Assembly (NCBI RefSeq): GCF_000689255.1
Contig: NZ_HG964446.1
Span: 905,542-969,541, forward strand
Reading direction: 5' to 3'
DNA: 64,000 nucleotides
Source: Mycobacterium triplex
GTDB lineage: Bacteria > Actinomycetota > Actinomycetes > Mycobacteriales > Mycobacteriaceae
The notes under the pieces are model-generated. The model was given only the letters and a program-made list of their open reading frames with translations. It made no database searches and had not been told where the DNA came from. Position 1 is the first letter of the stretch, and each line of letters starts with the position of its first letter. This document shows, in pieces, positions 18,601 to 26,165 of the stretch. The translations under genes and the position numbers were made by a program.

Positions 18601-19908
18601 GCCCGGCGGAGTGAGCCGCGCGGTCCACGCCAGCGAGGTGCTGACCATCAGCGCGGTCAGCACCACCACCGCCGCGGCGACCCGCTTGTCGCGCTCGGGG
18701 TGGGCGAACGCACCCAGCCACCTTGCCCTCGGCGCGCTGCCCGGCAGCGGCACCCGGCCCAGCAGCGCCGCGACGCCCAGCACGATCGGAATCCGGATGA
18801 CCGACTCCAGCTTGTGCACGTTGCGCAGCGGTGCGCCCGCCGCGTCCAGGAACAGCTGCACCTGGTGTGCCAGCGGCGAGCCGAGCCCCCCGCTGTAGCC
18901 GACGGCCATCAACACCACCCCGACCAGCAGCATCGTCACCAGCCGTCCGCGGGCCGGCATCGCCGGGCCGGCCAGCCCGGCCAGCCCGGCCGCGGCGACC
19001 AGGCAGGTGGCCAGGACGGCCGCCGAACCGGTCACCAGCGGCGCGCCCGCGGTCGCGGTGGGCGCCACGAACGGGGTCCAGCTGTCGGTGCCGCGCAGCA
19101 TCTCGACCAGCGACGACCACTGCGTCGTCACCCCCGAGGATTCGATGAAGTCCAGAAACGGCGGACTGACACTGCGCAGCAGCAGCAGCGCCACGACCCA
19201 CCACGCCATCGCCAGCGCCAGGCTCAGCGACCACCACGCGGTGTAGCGCCACCACAACCGGTTCGGCCGATGACAGGCCCACCAGATCACCGCCGGCAGG
19301 CAACCGGCCAGCGTGGCGATGGCGTTGACCGCGCCCATCAGGGCGACCGCCAGCCCGGCCTGGCCGGCCAGCGCCCGCACCGACCGCCCCGACGTCCCGC
19401 GTAACGCCAGGATCGTCGGCAGCAACACCCACGGCGCCAGCATGATCGGCAAGGTTTCCGACGAGATGGATCCGAGCGTGGTCAGCACCCGCGGACTCAA
19501 CGCGAACGCCGCCGCACCGATCAGCCGTGACGTCGGGCTGCCGATCCCCAGCGTCTCGGCGACGCGCAGCAAGCCCCAGAAGCCGACCGTCAGCAGCAAC
19601 GCCCACCACAGCCGCTGGGTCATCCAGCCGGGCACCCCGAGCAGGTGGCCGATCGCGAAGAAGGTGCCGTGCGGAAACAGGTACCCATAGGCCTGATTCT
19701 GCGTCTGGCCGAACGGCAGCTCGCTGTTCCACAGGTTGGTCGCGCGGGCCAGGAAGCGCAGCGGGTTGGCGGTCAGGTCCAGCTTGGTGTCGGGGGACAC
19801 CTGCCCGGGGGACTGCGCGAACGTCAGCGCCAGTGAGATCGCGCCAACCAGCACAAGCCAGCGTCGCGACAGTGGAGTGACGGAAAGGCCCTCGGCGTAC
19901 TCCGCCAC
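15661..19908 (-). CDS. aftD: Alpha-(1->3)-arabinofuranosyltransferase AftD
   Basis: A 1415-residue GT-C glycosyltransferase matching AftD (Rv0236c, about 1400 residues). This enzyme adds branching arabinofuranose to arabinogalactan/lipoarabinomannan from decaprenyl-phosphoarabinose on the outer face of the membrane. The N-terminal third has many membrane helices, and the first periplasmic loop carries VSPDTKLDLTANP with acidic residues expected at a GT-C active site. The long periplasmic region contains repeated beta-rich carbohydrate-binding-like domains (for example TAWVTNALQAAVGQWLQVTF and ATDGDPATAWTAP). Further membrane helices close the C-terminus. The GTG at 19908 gives MAEYAEGLSVTP. 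Upstream starts are not excluded. It is preceded by the tiny Rv0236A-type gene. Confidence 0.93.
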   Translation of the reverse strand: MAEYAEGLSVTPLSRRWLVLVGAISLALTFAQSPGQVSPDTKLDLTANPLRFLARATNLWNSELPFGQTQNQAYGYLFPHGTFFAIGHLLGVPGWMTQRLWWALLLTVGFWGLLRVAETLGIGSPTSRLIGAAAFALSPRVLTTLGSISSETLPIMLAPWVLLPTILALRGTSGRSVRALAGQAGLAVALMGAVNAIATLAGCLPAVIWWACHRPNRLWWRYTAWWSLSLALAMAWWVVALLLLRSVSPPFLDFIESSGVTTQWSSLVEMLRGTDSWTPFVAPTATAGAPLVTGSAAVLATCLVAAAGLAGLAGPAMPARGRLVTMLLVGVVLMAVGYSGGLGSPLAHQVQLFLDAAGAPLRNVHKLESVIRIPIVLGVAALLGRVPLPGSAPRARWLGAFAHPERDKRVAAAVVVLTALMVSTSLAWTARLTPPGTFRAIPRYWHDAADWLTAHNTGTPSPGRVLVVPGAPFATQMWGTTHDEPLQVLGSSPWGVRDSIPLTPPQTIRALDSVQRLLAAGLPSAGLADTLARQGISYVVVRNDLDPDSSRSARPILVHRAIEGSPRLEKAAQFGEPVGPGTLPGFVADSGLRPRYPAVEIYRVMAPGNPGAPYFADLDGLARVDGGPEVLLRLDERRRLLGQPPPGPVLLTADARRAGLPVPVVTMTDTPTARETDYGRVDEHSSAIRADGDTRHTFNRVPDYPVPGADPVYGGWNGGRITVSSSSSDSTAMPDVAPATSAAAAIDGDPATAWVTNALQAAVGQWLQVTFDHPVTNAAITLTPSATAVGSQVRRIVIDTATGSTTLRFDQPGKALTAALPYGETPWVRITAAGTDDGSSGVQFGITDLSITQYDASGFAHPVDLRHTVRVPGPPPGSAIAGWDLGSELLGRPGCAAAADSVRCAPSMALAPEEPVNFSRTLTVPAPVSVVPRLWVRPRQGPNLADLIAEPNTTRAQGDSDNVDILGSAYAATDGDPATAWTAPQRVVQHRSAPTLTLVLPRPTEVAGLRLLPSRTTLPVQPTVVAVNLGDGPQVRRFTPSGEGAAQRLALRPRVTDTITVSLLDWQDVIDRNALGFDQLKPPGLAEVAALGTDGNPIAAADAARNRPREIVVDCDHGPVIAVAGRFVHTSIRTTAGALLSGAPVPVSACDRNPIALPTGQQELLISPGAQFVVDGAQLSTPSATELPSTTVLSTAPAATGAWGPDRREVRATASSTSRVLVIPESINPGWVARTSTGARLTPVAVNGWQQGWVVPAGDPGTITLSFGSNSLYRAGLAAGLALLPLLAMLALWRRRGRSDAPPAQAWSPGPWAVVPLLAAGAAIAGVAGVVVIGGALGLRYALRDRERLRDRITVAAGAGGLILAGAALSRHPWRSVDGYAGHSATVQLLALISLAAVAASVIALPDRGRAAHDE

Positions 19909-20038
19909 AGCGGCAGTCTTGGCCGCTGCCGAGCCCGATGGCGGTGACCCGCTGCGCGCGGCTTCTTCCTGTAGTGACGACCCGCTGCGCCCGGCTACGC
20001 CGCGCTCGCGATCGCCAGGGCCGCGCTTGCGATCGCCG

Positions 20039-20212
20039 CTAGCTACGGTTGCCGTATTCGACCCGGTTGAGCACTGACGACTGCGGATCGCCCCCGGGTA
20101 GTGGCGGCTTCGTGTCCTGTTGCACCATCAGGGTGACTCCGAAGATCGCGGCCGCGCCCAGCAACAGACCGACCACCACGCTCGCGGCGGCGGGCGCAAT
20201 GATGCGGTTCAT
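20039..20212 (-). CDS. Small membrane protein, Rv0236A homologue (57 aa)
   Basis: A 57-residue protein beginning MNRIIAPAAASVVVGLLLGA, with one hydrophobic segment at residues 5-30, then a polar tail VQQDTKPPLPGGDPQSS ending in VEYGNRS. It matches the small Rv0236A protein next to aftD in M. tuberculosis, including size and tail. AGGAGACC lies just before the ATG. It is 130 bases upstream of aftD on the same strand and probably cotranscribed. It could be a membrane-anchored or exported partner of envelope assembly, but no function is known. Confidence 0.85.
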   Translation of the reverse strand: MNRIIAPAAASVVVGLLLGAAAIFGVTLMVQQDTKPPLPGGDPQSSVLNRVEYGNRS

Positions 20213-20303
20213 CGGTCTCCTCGGGTTTCGCGGTCGTCACGGGGGACTACCCAAAAGTCAACCTAGCAGAACGGCCGTCACGGTCCGCTGACCGTGAGGC
20301 GCG

Positions 20304-20563
20304 TCAGGGCTGCAGTTCCGGCGGCAGTCCCGGCACCGGCGGGATCTGGTTCAAGCAGTCGTCCGGGCTGTCGCACGGCAGGCAGTACCCGCCGAGGCAC
20401 CGGTCGCCGTACTGCGCCAGGTAATGCGGGGACGGGTTGGACGGCGCTCGGGCGGGCACCGCGGCGTGGTCTTCGGCGGCGAGTGTGACGCCGGCGGTCG
20501 CGGCGGCGCCGATTGCCAGACCCGCGGCGATGCCCGCAGCGGCTGCAGTGTGAAGGCAGTCAT
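20304..20563 (-). pseudogene. Small exported four-cysteine protein with an apparent -1 frameshift near its start
   Basis: From about 20546 down to the TGA at 20306-20304 one frame encodes an 80-residue exported-type protein: an alanine-rich hydrophobic segment (AAGIAAGLAIGAAATAGVTLAA) followed by EDHAAVPARAP and a mature part with four cysteines (DRCLGGYCLPCDSPDDCLNQ), ending in PPVPGLPPELQP. No ATG, GTG or TTG lies in that frame before an upstream stop. An ATG at 20563 with an AAGGCAGGGG ribosome-binding site would supply the expected basic start (MTAFTL), but it is one base out of frame. ATG to stop is 260 bases, so one base seems lost within 20546-20563. This is either a true frameshift mutation or a sequencing error. 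Confidence 0.6.
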
Positions 20564-20690
20564 CGCTGCCCCTGCCTTGCCGATCCCGATGGGCTTGCGG
20601 CTAACTTATCCCCGGTCCGCGCCCGGCGCGCGCGGAATACGCCCGGTGGGCCCGCACCGCCGCGCATACCCGTCGTGACACCATGTCCCG

Positions 20691-21827
20691 ATGCCTTTTC
20701 CGCGCATTCTGGCCGTGTTGGCCGCCTCGGTGTTGCTGGTCGCATGTGGCCACGACGCCGCCCGGCCCCCGACCACGACGAGCAAGGTGGTCGCCGCACC
20801 TCCGGCGCCATCGGTCTGCGGCGACCCCACCACCAAGCTGTCGACCCGCGACAAGCTGGCCCAGCTGCTGATGGTGGGCGTGAAGAACGCCGACGACGCC
20901 CGCGCCGTGGTCAACGGCTACCACGTCGGCGGGATCTTCATCGGCAGCTGGACGGACCTGGGCATCTTCGGCGGACCGCTGGCCGAGATAGCGGGTGCCG
21001 CGGGGCCGCTGCCGCTGGCGGTCAGTGTCGACGAAGAAGGCGGCCGGGTGTCCCGGCTGAAATCGCTGATCGGCACCGCCCCGTCGGCCCGCGAGCTGGC
21101 CCAGAGCCAAACTCCCGACCAGGTCCACGAGCTGGCGGCCCAGCGCGGCAAGAAGATGCACGACCTGGGCATCACCGTCGACTTCGCGCCGGTGGTCGAC
21201 GTCTCCGACGAACCGGACGACGCCGTGATCGGCAACCGCTCGTTCAGCAACGATCCCGCGACCGTCACCGCCTACGCCGGGGCCTACGCGCAGGGTTTGC
21301 GCGACGCCGGAGTGCTGCCGGTGCTCAAACATTTCCCCGGCCACGGGCACGGTTCCGGTGATTCGCACAAGGGCGGGGTCGTCACGCCGCCGCTGGGCGA
21401 CCTGCAGAGCAGCGACCTGGTGCCGTACCGGACGCTGATCAAGTCCACACCGGTCGCCGTCATGGTGGGCCACCTGCAGGTTCCCGATCTGACCGGCGAC
21501 GACCCGGCCAGCCTGAGCCGGCCCGCGGTGCAGTTGCTGCGCGACGGCATCGGCTACGGGGCCCCGCCATTCAACGGCCCGGTGTTCAGCGACGACCTGT
21601 CCAGCATGGCCGCGATCTCGGATCGATTCGGTGTTGCCGAGGCGGCGCTCAAGAGTTTGCAGGCGGGCGTCGACGTCGCGCTGTGGGTCACCACCGACGA
21701 GGTCCCGGCGGTGCTCGACCGCCTCGAAAAGGCGGTATCCGCAGGCGAATTGGCATTGCCGGCGGTGGACCAATCGCTGCTGCGGGTGGCGGCGATGAAG
21801 GGACCCGCCCGGGCGTGTGGACACTGA
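20691..21827 (+). CDS. lpqI: Lipoprotein beta-N-acetylglucosaminidase LpqI (GH3, NagZ-like)
   Basis: A 378-residue lipoprotein. The signal peptide MPFPRILAVLAASVLLVAC ends in a lipobox with C19. A GH3 barrel follows. Marks include LAVSVDEEGGRVSRL, DFAPVVDV, the conserved KHFPGHGHGSGDSH segment of NagZ-type enzymes, where the DSH dyad acts as general acid/base, and FSDDLSSMAAIS with the nucleophile aspartate. It should remove N-acetylglucosamine from muropeptide fragments at the outer face of the membrane during cell-wall recycling, as reported for Rv0237. Length and neighbours match H37Rv. The following TetR gene is 66 bases away. Confidence 0.93.
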   Translation: MPFPRILAVLAASVLLVACGHDAARPPTTTSKVVAAPPAPSVCGDPTTKLSTRDKLAQLLMVGVKNADDARAVVNGYHVGGIFIGSWTDLGIFGGPLAEIAGAAGPLPLAVSVDEEGGRVSRLKSLIGTAPSARELAQSQTPDQVHELAAQRGKKMHDLGITVDFAPVVDVSDEPDDAVIGNRSFSNDPATVTAYAGAYAQGLRDAGVLPVLKHFPGHGHGSGDSHKGGVVTPPLGDLQSSDLVPYRTLIKSTPVAVMVGHLQVPDLTGDDPASLSRPAVQLLRDGIGYGAPPFNGPVFSDDLSSMAAISDRFGVAEAALKSLQAGVDVALWVTTDEVPAVLDRLEKAVSAGELALPAVDQSLLRVAAMKGPARACGH

Positions 21828-21865
21828 TCGGCCGCTCGATCGTTACCCTGGAGTCAGATTGACAG

Positions 21866-21878
21866 GGCCCGACGGGCC
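21866..21878. promoter_or_regulatory. Possible TetR operator before the Rv0238-type gene
   Basis: GGCCCGACGGGCC (6-1-6 perfect inverted repeat) lies 15 bases before the TetR ATG at 21894. The position suits autoregulation, but a short GC-rich palindrome is not strong evidence in this genome. Confidence 0.3.
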
Positions 21879-21893
21879 TGAAAGGGCGCAGCG

Positions 21894-22523
21894 ATGGCAG
21901 GTGGTACCAAGCGGCTGCCGCGCGCTGTCCGGGAACAGCAGATGCTCGACGCCGCCGTGCAGATGTTCTCGGTCAACGGCTACCACGAGACGTCGATGGA
22001 CACCATCGCCGCCGCCGCGGAGATCTCCAAGCCGATGCTGTACCTGTACTACGGCTCCAAAGAGGACCTGTTCGGCGCCTGCCTGAACCGTGAGATGACC
22101 CGGTTCATCGACGCGGTGCGCGCCGACATCGATTTCACCCAGAGCCCTAGGGACTTGCTGCGCAACACCATCGGGTCGTTTCTGCGCTACATCGACGCCA
22201 ACCGGGCGTCCTGGATCGTGATGTACACCCAGGCCATCAGCTCGCAGGCGTTCGCCCACACCGTGCGCGAGGGTCGCGAGCAGATCATCGAGCTGGTGGC
22301 CGGCCTGGTGCGGGAAAACAGCCGGACGCCGCGGACCGACGCCGAGCATCAGATGATGGCGGTCGCGCTGGTGGGTGCCGGCGAGGCGATGGCCAACCGG
22401 CTGTCCACCGGCGACATCGACGTCGACGAGGCCGCCGAGCTGATGATCGACCTGTTCTGGCACGGCCTGCGGGGCGTGCCGGTGGATCAGGACGCCAGCG
22501 CTTCCACGCGCAGCGCGGGCTAG
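21894..22523 (+). CDS. TetR family regulator (Rv0238 type)
   Basis: A 209-residue TetR protein. The helix-turn-helix is in residues about 10-58: REQQMLDAAVQMFSVNGYHE, then MDTIAAAAEISKPMLYLYYG, with the YYGSKEDLF motif that follows the recognition helix in this family. The remainder is a helical ligand-binding and dimerisation domain. It lies directly downstream of lpqI, as in M. tuberculosis, and just upstream of a CLC channel gene (9 bases), with which it may be cotranscribed. The regulated genes and ligand are unknown. Its operator could be the nearby 13-base palindrome. Confidence 0.9.
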   Translation: MAGGTKRLPRAVREQQMLDAAVQMFSVNGYHETSMDTIAAAAEISKPMLYLYYGSKEDLFGACLNREMTRFIDAVRADIDFTQSPRDLLRNTIGSFLRYIDANRASWIVMYTQAISSQAFAHTVREGREQIIELVAGLVRENSRTPRTDAEHQMMAVALVGAGEAMANRLSTGDIDVDEAAELMIDLFWHGLRGVPVDQDASASTRSAG

Positions 22524-22532
22524 ATTCGTGCA

Positions 22533-23801
22533 GTGCGCCGCGTGCCCGCCTCCACATCGGGCCGCAATGTCGACTTCTTCTGTGCCGTCGTCATTGTGGG
22601 GCTGCTGGCCGGGGTCGCCGGGTTGTCGACGACGTTCGTGCTGCGTTTCATTCAGCACCTGACCTACAACTACAGTTTCGGCCCGCTGCTGGCCGGGGTC
22701 ACCGGCAGCAGCCCGGTGCGCCGGGTGTTGGGGCCGATGGTCGGCGCGGCGCTGGCCGCGCTGGGCTGGTGGATGCTGCGGCGACGTGCCGAGGTGCCGC
22801 CGCTGGCCGGAACCATCGCCCGCCACGAACGGATACCGCGGCTGTCCTGGAGCATCGACGCCATGCTGCAGGTGCTGCTGGTCGGCTCGGGGGCATCCCT
22901 GGGGCGGGAGGGCGCTCCACGCCAATTCGCCGCGGCGCTCAGCGATTTCGCGACCGGCTGGCTACGGCGGCTGTCGACTCGCGACCGCGAGATCCTGCTG
23001 GCCTGCGCGGCCGGGGCCGGGCTGGGCGCGGTGTACGCCGTGCCGCTGGCCGGCGCGCTGTTCTCTGCGCGGATCATGCTCAACACCTGGCATCCCCGGG
23101 CGCTGGGCGCGGCGTTGCTCACCTCCAGCCTGGCCGTCGCGATCGGCTCGGCCATCACCCGCGATCAGCCCAACCTGCAGTGGCCGATCGGGGAATCCAC
23201 CTACCTGCTGACCGCGCACGGTCTGGTGATGGCCCCGGTCGCGCTGGCGGCGGGCCTGGCGTTCAACCGGCTGATGGCGGCGGCGCGCCCCGCCCGTCAG
23301 ATCCGCAGTTGGGTGCTGATTCCCGCGCTCGCCGGCGCCGGGCTGGTGATGGGCATCTGCTCGCATTGGTGGCCCGAGCTGCCCGGCAACGGCCGCAGCA
23401 TCCTGACGGTCAGCCTGGCCAGCGGGCTGACGCTGACCGCGGCCACCGCGATCCTGCTGCTGAAGCCGCTGCTGACCGCCCTGTTCCTGCGCGCCGGTGG
23501 TGCCGGCGGCATGCTCACGCCGTCGCTGGCCACCGGGGCGGCGGCCGGAGCCGTACTGGTGCTGACGATCAATTGGATCGCCGGGATTCACCTGCACGTG
23601 CCGGCGGTCTCACTGACCGGCGCCGCCGGGGTGCTCGCGGTCACCCAGGGTTCGCCGATCTGGGCCGCGATCTTCGTCTGGGAGCTCGCCCGGCCGCCGC
23701 TGTGGTTGTTCGGGGTTTTCCTGCTCACCGCCACCGGTGCGCACGGGCTGAGAAAGTTGTCGAGCGTGCGTGTGCAGAAGCACGACGAACGCGCCGGCTG
23801 A
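22533..23801 (+). CDS. CLC family chloride channel/antiporter
   Basis: A 422-residue membrane protein with about ten to twelve hydrophobic segments. It carries the CLC motif GSGASLGREGAPRQF, which contains the gating glutamate of the GREGP element, and a later PLAGALFSARIML helix. The C-terminal half has GGAGGMLTPSLATGAAAGA, matching the second selectivity region (GGxFxPxLxxGA) of CLC proteins. CLC proteins move chloride, either as channels or as Cl/H antiporters, in the plasma membrane. There is no CBS domain, as in short bacterial types. The GTG at 22533 sits 9 bases after the TetR gene. In H37Rv this place is held by vapBC24, so the gene is a lineage-specific difference. Confidence 0.88.
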   Translation: MRRVPASTSGRNVDFFCAVVIVGLLAGVAGLSTTFVLRFIQHLTYNYSFGPLLAGVTGSSPVRRVLGPMVGAALAALGWWMLRRRAEVPPLAGTIARHERIPRLSWSIDAMLQVLLVGSGASLGREGAPRQFAAALSDFATGWLRRLSTRDREILLACAAGAGLGAVYAVPLAGALFSARIMLNTWHPRALGAALLTSSLAVAIGSAITRDQPNLQWPIGESTYLLTAHGLVMAPVALAAGLAFNRLMAAARPARQIRSWVLIPALAGAGLVMGICSHWWPELPGNGRSILTVSLASGLTLTAATAILLLKPLLTALFLRAGGAGGMLTPSLATGAAAGAVLVLTINWIAGIHLHVPAVSLTGAAGVLAVTQGSPIWAAIFVWELARPPLWLFGVFLLTATGAHGLRKLSSVRVQKHDERAG

Positions 23802-23802
23802 G

Positions 23803-24648
23803 TTACAGCGGCTCGACGCTGCCGGTCAGATGCGGATAGCCCTTGGCGATATTGCGCAGCGTAAGCTCCCAGCCGCCCTGGTCGCTTTCGTCGATGTACA
23901 GGCCCGCGGCCGCGGGCAGGAGCACCGGCTTGCCGAACCGCACCGAGTATCGCGCCGCCTCGGGGATCCGGGCTTCGATGTTAGCCAATACCGCTGCGGC
24001 ACTGAACATTCCATGAGCAATCACGGTCGGGAAGCCGAACAGCTTGGCGGCGACCGGGTTGGTATGGATCGGGTTGTGATCGCCGCCGATGACGGCATAG
24101 CGGCGGATCTGGCCGGGGGTGATGCGCAGCACCGCGGGCGGCGGTGGCAGCTTGGGCTGCTTCTGCGGCGGTGCTTTGGGTTCGTCGGACAAACTGGTGC
24201 GCTGCTGATGCAGGAAGGTCGTCACCTGGTGCCACGCGACGTCGTTGCCGACGCTGACATCGGTCACCAGGTCGACCAGCAGGCCCTTGCGGTGCTCGCG
24301 CAGGTTCTCGGCGTGCACCCGCACCCCGACGGTGTCGGTGACCGCGATCGGGCGGTATTGGGTGATGTGGTTCTCGGTGTGCACCGAACCCATTGCGGCG
24401 AAAGGGAAATCGAACCCGGTCACCAACGACATCAGTGCCGGGAAGGTCAGCGCGAACGGGTAGGTGAGCGGCACTGTGTTGCCGTAGCGCAGGCCGGTGA
24501 TCGCGGCGTACTCGGCCACGTTCGTCTGGTCGATCGGCAGTTCCTCGACGGTCACCGTGCGGCTGGGCAACTGATCCGTCCGCGACACCACGGGCAGCGC
24601 CCCGGCCGCCGCCCGCAACATATTGCGCAGACCGCTTGGTTGATTCAT
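23803..24648 (-). CDS. htdX: 3-hydroxyacyl-thioester dehydratase HtdX (MaoC-like)
   Basis: A 281-residue protein with a double-hotdog organisation. The C-terminal half contains the hydratase-2 motif YAVIGGDHNPIHTNP followed by AAKLFGFPTVIAHGMF, with the catalytic aspartate and histidine. The N-terminal half begins at MNQPSGLRNMLRAA and holds a degenerate hotdog with LTYPFALTFPALM. It matches Rv0241c, a dehydratase able to act in type-II fatty acid elongation. AAGGAGAA stands 5 bases before the ATG at 24648. A longer open frame to 25245 is a shadow. It lies 23 bases after fabG4 and is surely cotranscribed with it. Confidence 0.92.
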   Translation of the reverse strand: MNQPSGLRNMLRAAAGALPVVSRTDQLPSRTVTVEELPIDQTNVAEYAAITGLRYGNTVPLTYPFALTFPALMSLVTGFDFPFAAMGSVHTENHITQYRPIAVTDTVGVRVHAENLREHRKGLLVDLVTDVSVGNDVAWHQVTTFLHQQRTSLSDEPKAPPQKQPKLPPPPAVLRITPGQIRRYAVIGGDHNPIHTNPVAAKLFGFPTVIAHGMFSAAAVLANIEARIPEAARYSVRFGKPVLLPAAAGLYIDESDQGGWELTLRNIAKGYPHLTGSVEPL

Positions 24649-24671
24649 CGAGTTCTCCTTCTGTGCAGCAC

Positions 24672-26036
24672 CTAGGCGCCCAGCATGGCCTGGCCGCAGA
24701 CACGAATGACGTTGCCGGTCACCGCGTTTGACGCCGGGCTGGCGAAATAGGCGATCGTCTCGGCGACGTCGACCGGTTGCCCGCCCTGCAGCAGCGAGTT
24801 CATCCGGCGGCCCACCTCGCGGGTGGCCAGCGGGATCGCGGCCGTCATCTGGGTTTCGATGAATCCCGGCGCCACGGCGTTGATCGTGATGCCCTTCTCG
24901 TACAGCTTCGGCGCCAGCGCCTGGGTGAGGCCGATCATCCCGGCCTTCGTGGTGGCGTAGTTGGTCTGCCCGCGGTTGCCGGCGATACCGGCCATCGACG
25001 ACAGACCGATCACCCGGCCACCTTCGCCGATGCTGCCGTTTCCGATCAGTCCTTCGGTAAGCCGTTGCGGGGCAAGAAGATTGACGGCCAGCACAGCGTC
25101 CCAGCGGGCATCGTCCATGTTGGCCAGCAGCTTGTCGCGGGTGATGCCGGCGTTGTTGACCAGCACGTCGGCGTGTCCGGCGTAATGGTCGCGCAGGTGC
25201 TCGGTGATCTTGTCGACGGCGTCCTCGGCGGTGACGTCGAGCCACAGCGCCGTGCCGCCCACCCGGCTCGCGGTTTCGGCCAGCGTCTCGGCGGCCGACT
25301 CCACGTCGATCGCGATAACGCGCGCACCGTCGCGGGCGAACACTTCGGCGATCGTCGCGCCGATGCCGCGGGCGGCGCCGGTCACGATCGCGACCTTGCC
25401 ATCCAGCGGGCGGTCCCAGTCCGCAGGCGGGGTGGAGTCGTCGGCTCCCAGGTAGAACACCTGGCCGTCGACGTAGGCCGATTTGGCCGAAAGGATAAAC
25501 CGCAGAGTCGATTCCAAGCCGGTGGCGGCCGGTTTGGCCTCCGGCGACAGGTAGACCAGCGCCACCGTCGAGCCCTGGCGCAGCTCCTTGCCCAGCGAGC
25601 GGGTGAAGCCCTCCAGCGCGCGCTGCGCGATCCGCTCGTCGGTGCTGCCCGCGGCGTCGGGTGTGGTGCCGACCACGACGACGCGCGCGCAGTGGCCCAG
25701 GTTGCGCAGCAGCGGGGTGAAGAAATCGTGCAGCGCCCGCAGGCCGCTCGGCGCCGTGATGCCGGTGGCGTCGAAAACCAGGCCGCCGAATCGGTCGGCC
25801 CAGCGGCCGCCCAGATTGTTGCCGACGAGGTCGTAGTCGTTGTCCAGCGCCGCCCGCATCGGCTCGACGATCCTGCCGTCACCCCCGATCAGCAAGGATC
25901 CGGACAGCGGTGGGTCGCCGGCGGAGTAGCGGCGCAGGTTCTCGGGTTGCGGAACACCAAGTTGCTTTGCGAGAAAGGATCCGGGGCCGCTGTTGACAAC
26001 TTGGGAGAAGAGATCGGACGAACGATTGGGAGCCAC
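24672..26036 (-). CDS. fabG4: High-molecular-weight 3-oxoacyl-ACP/CoA reductase FabG4
   Basis: A 454-residue reductase, the exact length of Rv0242c FabG4. The C-terminal half is a classical short-chain dehydrogenase with cofactor motif [19 protein letters not shown], and the catalytic Ser-Tyr-Lys set in [21 protein letters not shown]. The N-terminal half is the degenerate flavodoxin-like Rossmann domain special to HMW FabG proteins. It should reduce 3-oxoacyl-CoA/ACP, with HtdX next in the cycle. The GTG at 26036 ([10 protein letters not shown]) has GGAAGG upstream. The open frame to 26378 is not used. It is divergent from fadA2 with an inverted-repeat operator between. Confidence 0.94.
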   Translation of the reverse strand: MAPNRSSDLFSQVVNSGPGSFLAKQLGVPQPENLRRYSAGDPPLSGSLLIGGDGRIVEPMRAALDNDYDLVGNNLGGRWADRFGGLVFDATGITAPSGLRALHDFFTPLLRNLGHCARVVVVGTTPDAAGSTDERIAQRALEGFTRSLGKELRQGSTVALVYLSPEAKPAATGLESTLRFILSAKSAYVDGQVFYLGADDSTPPADWDRPLDGKVAIVTGAARGIGATIAEVFARDGARVIAIDVESAAETLAETASRVGGTALWLDVTAEDAVDKITEHLRDHYAGHADVLVNNAGITRDKLLANMDDARWDAVLAVNLLAPQRLTEGLIGNGSIGEGGRVIGLSSMAGIAGNRGQTNYATTKAGMIGLTQALAPKLYEKGITINAVAPGFIETQMTAAIPLATREVGRRMNSLLQGGQPVDVAETIAYFASPASNAVTGNVIRVCGQAMLGA

Positions 26037-26090
26037 TGAGCTGCCTTCCGTTTCATGAGTGCCGTACAAGCCAACCGTATCGGGGACGAA

Positions 26091-26106
26091 CTTACTGCAG
26101 AGTAAG
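26091..26106. promoter_or_regulatory. Inverted-repeat operator between fabG4 and fadA2
   Basis: CTTACTGCAGAGTAAG is a perfect 6-4-6 inverted repeat in the 129-base divergent region. It has the size of a TetR-type operator and shares the TTAC-N6-GTAA skeleton with the site before fadE5 at 29687-29702, suggesting one regulator for both. Confidence 0.55.
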
Positions 26107-26165
26107 AACCGTGGGTAGTATGGGCCCCAACGGCCAATCCCCCAAACTGAAAATTGGAGATGAAC

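Noticed and set aside
16522..19404. 960-codon open frame on the top strand inside aftD
   Set aside because: It is antisense to a strong AftD match and has the Arg/Gly/Pro-rich composition of a GC-rich shadow frame.
20043..20240. 65-codon frame overlapping the Rv0236A-type gene
   Set aside because: Wrong frame; the 57-residue protein at 20039-20212 matches the known small protein.
20351..20563. 70-codon frame starting at the ATG at 20563
   Set aside because: After the first six residues it becomes Arg/Pro-rich nonsense. The exported-protein reading lies in the adjacent frame, so a frameshift is the better explanation.
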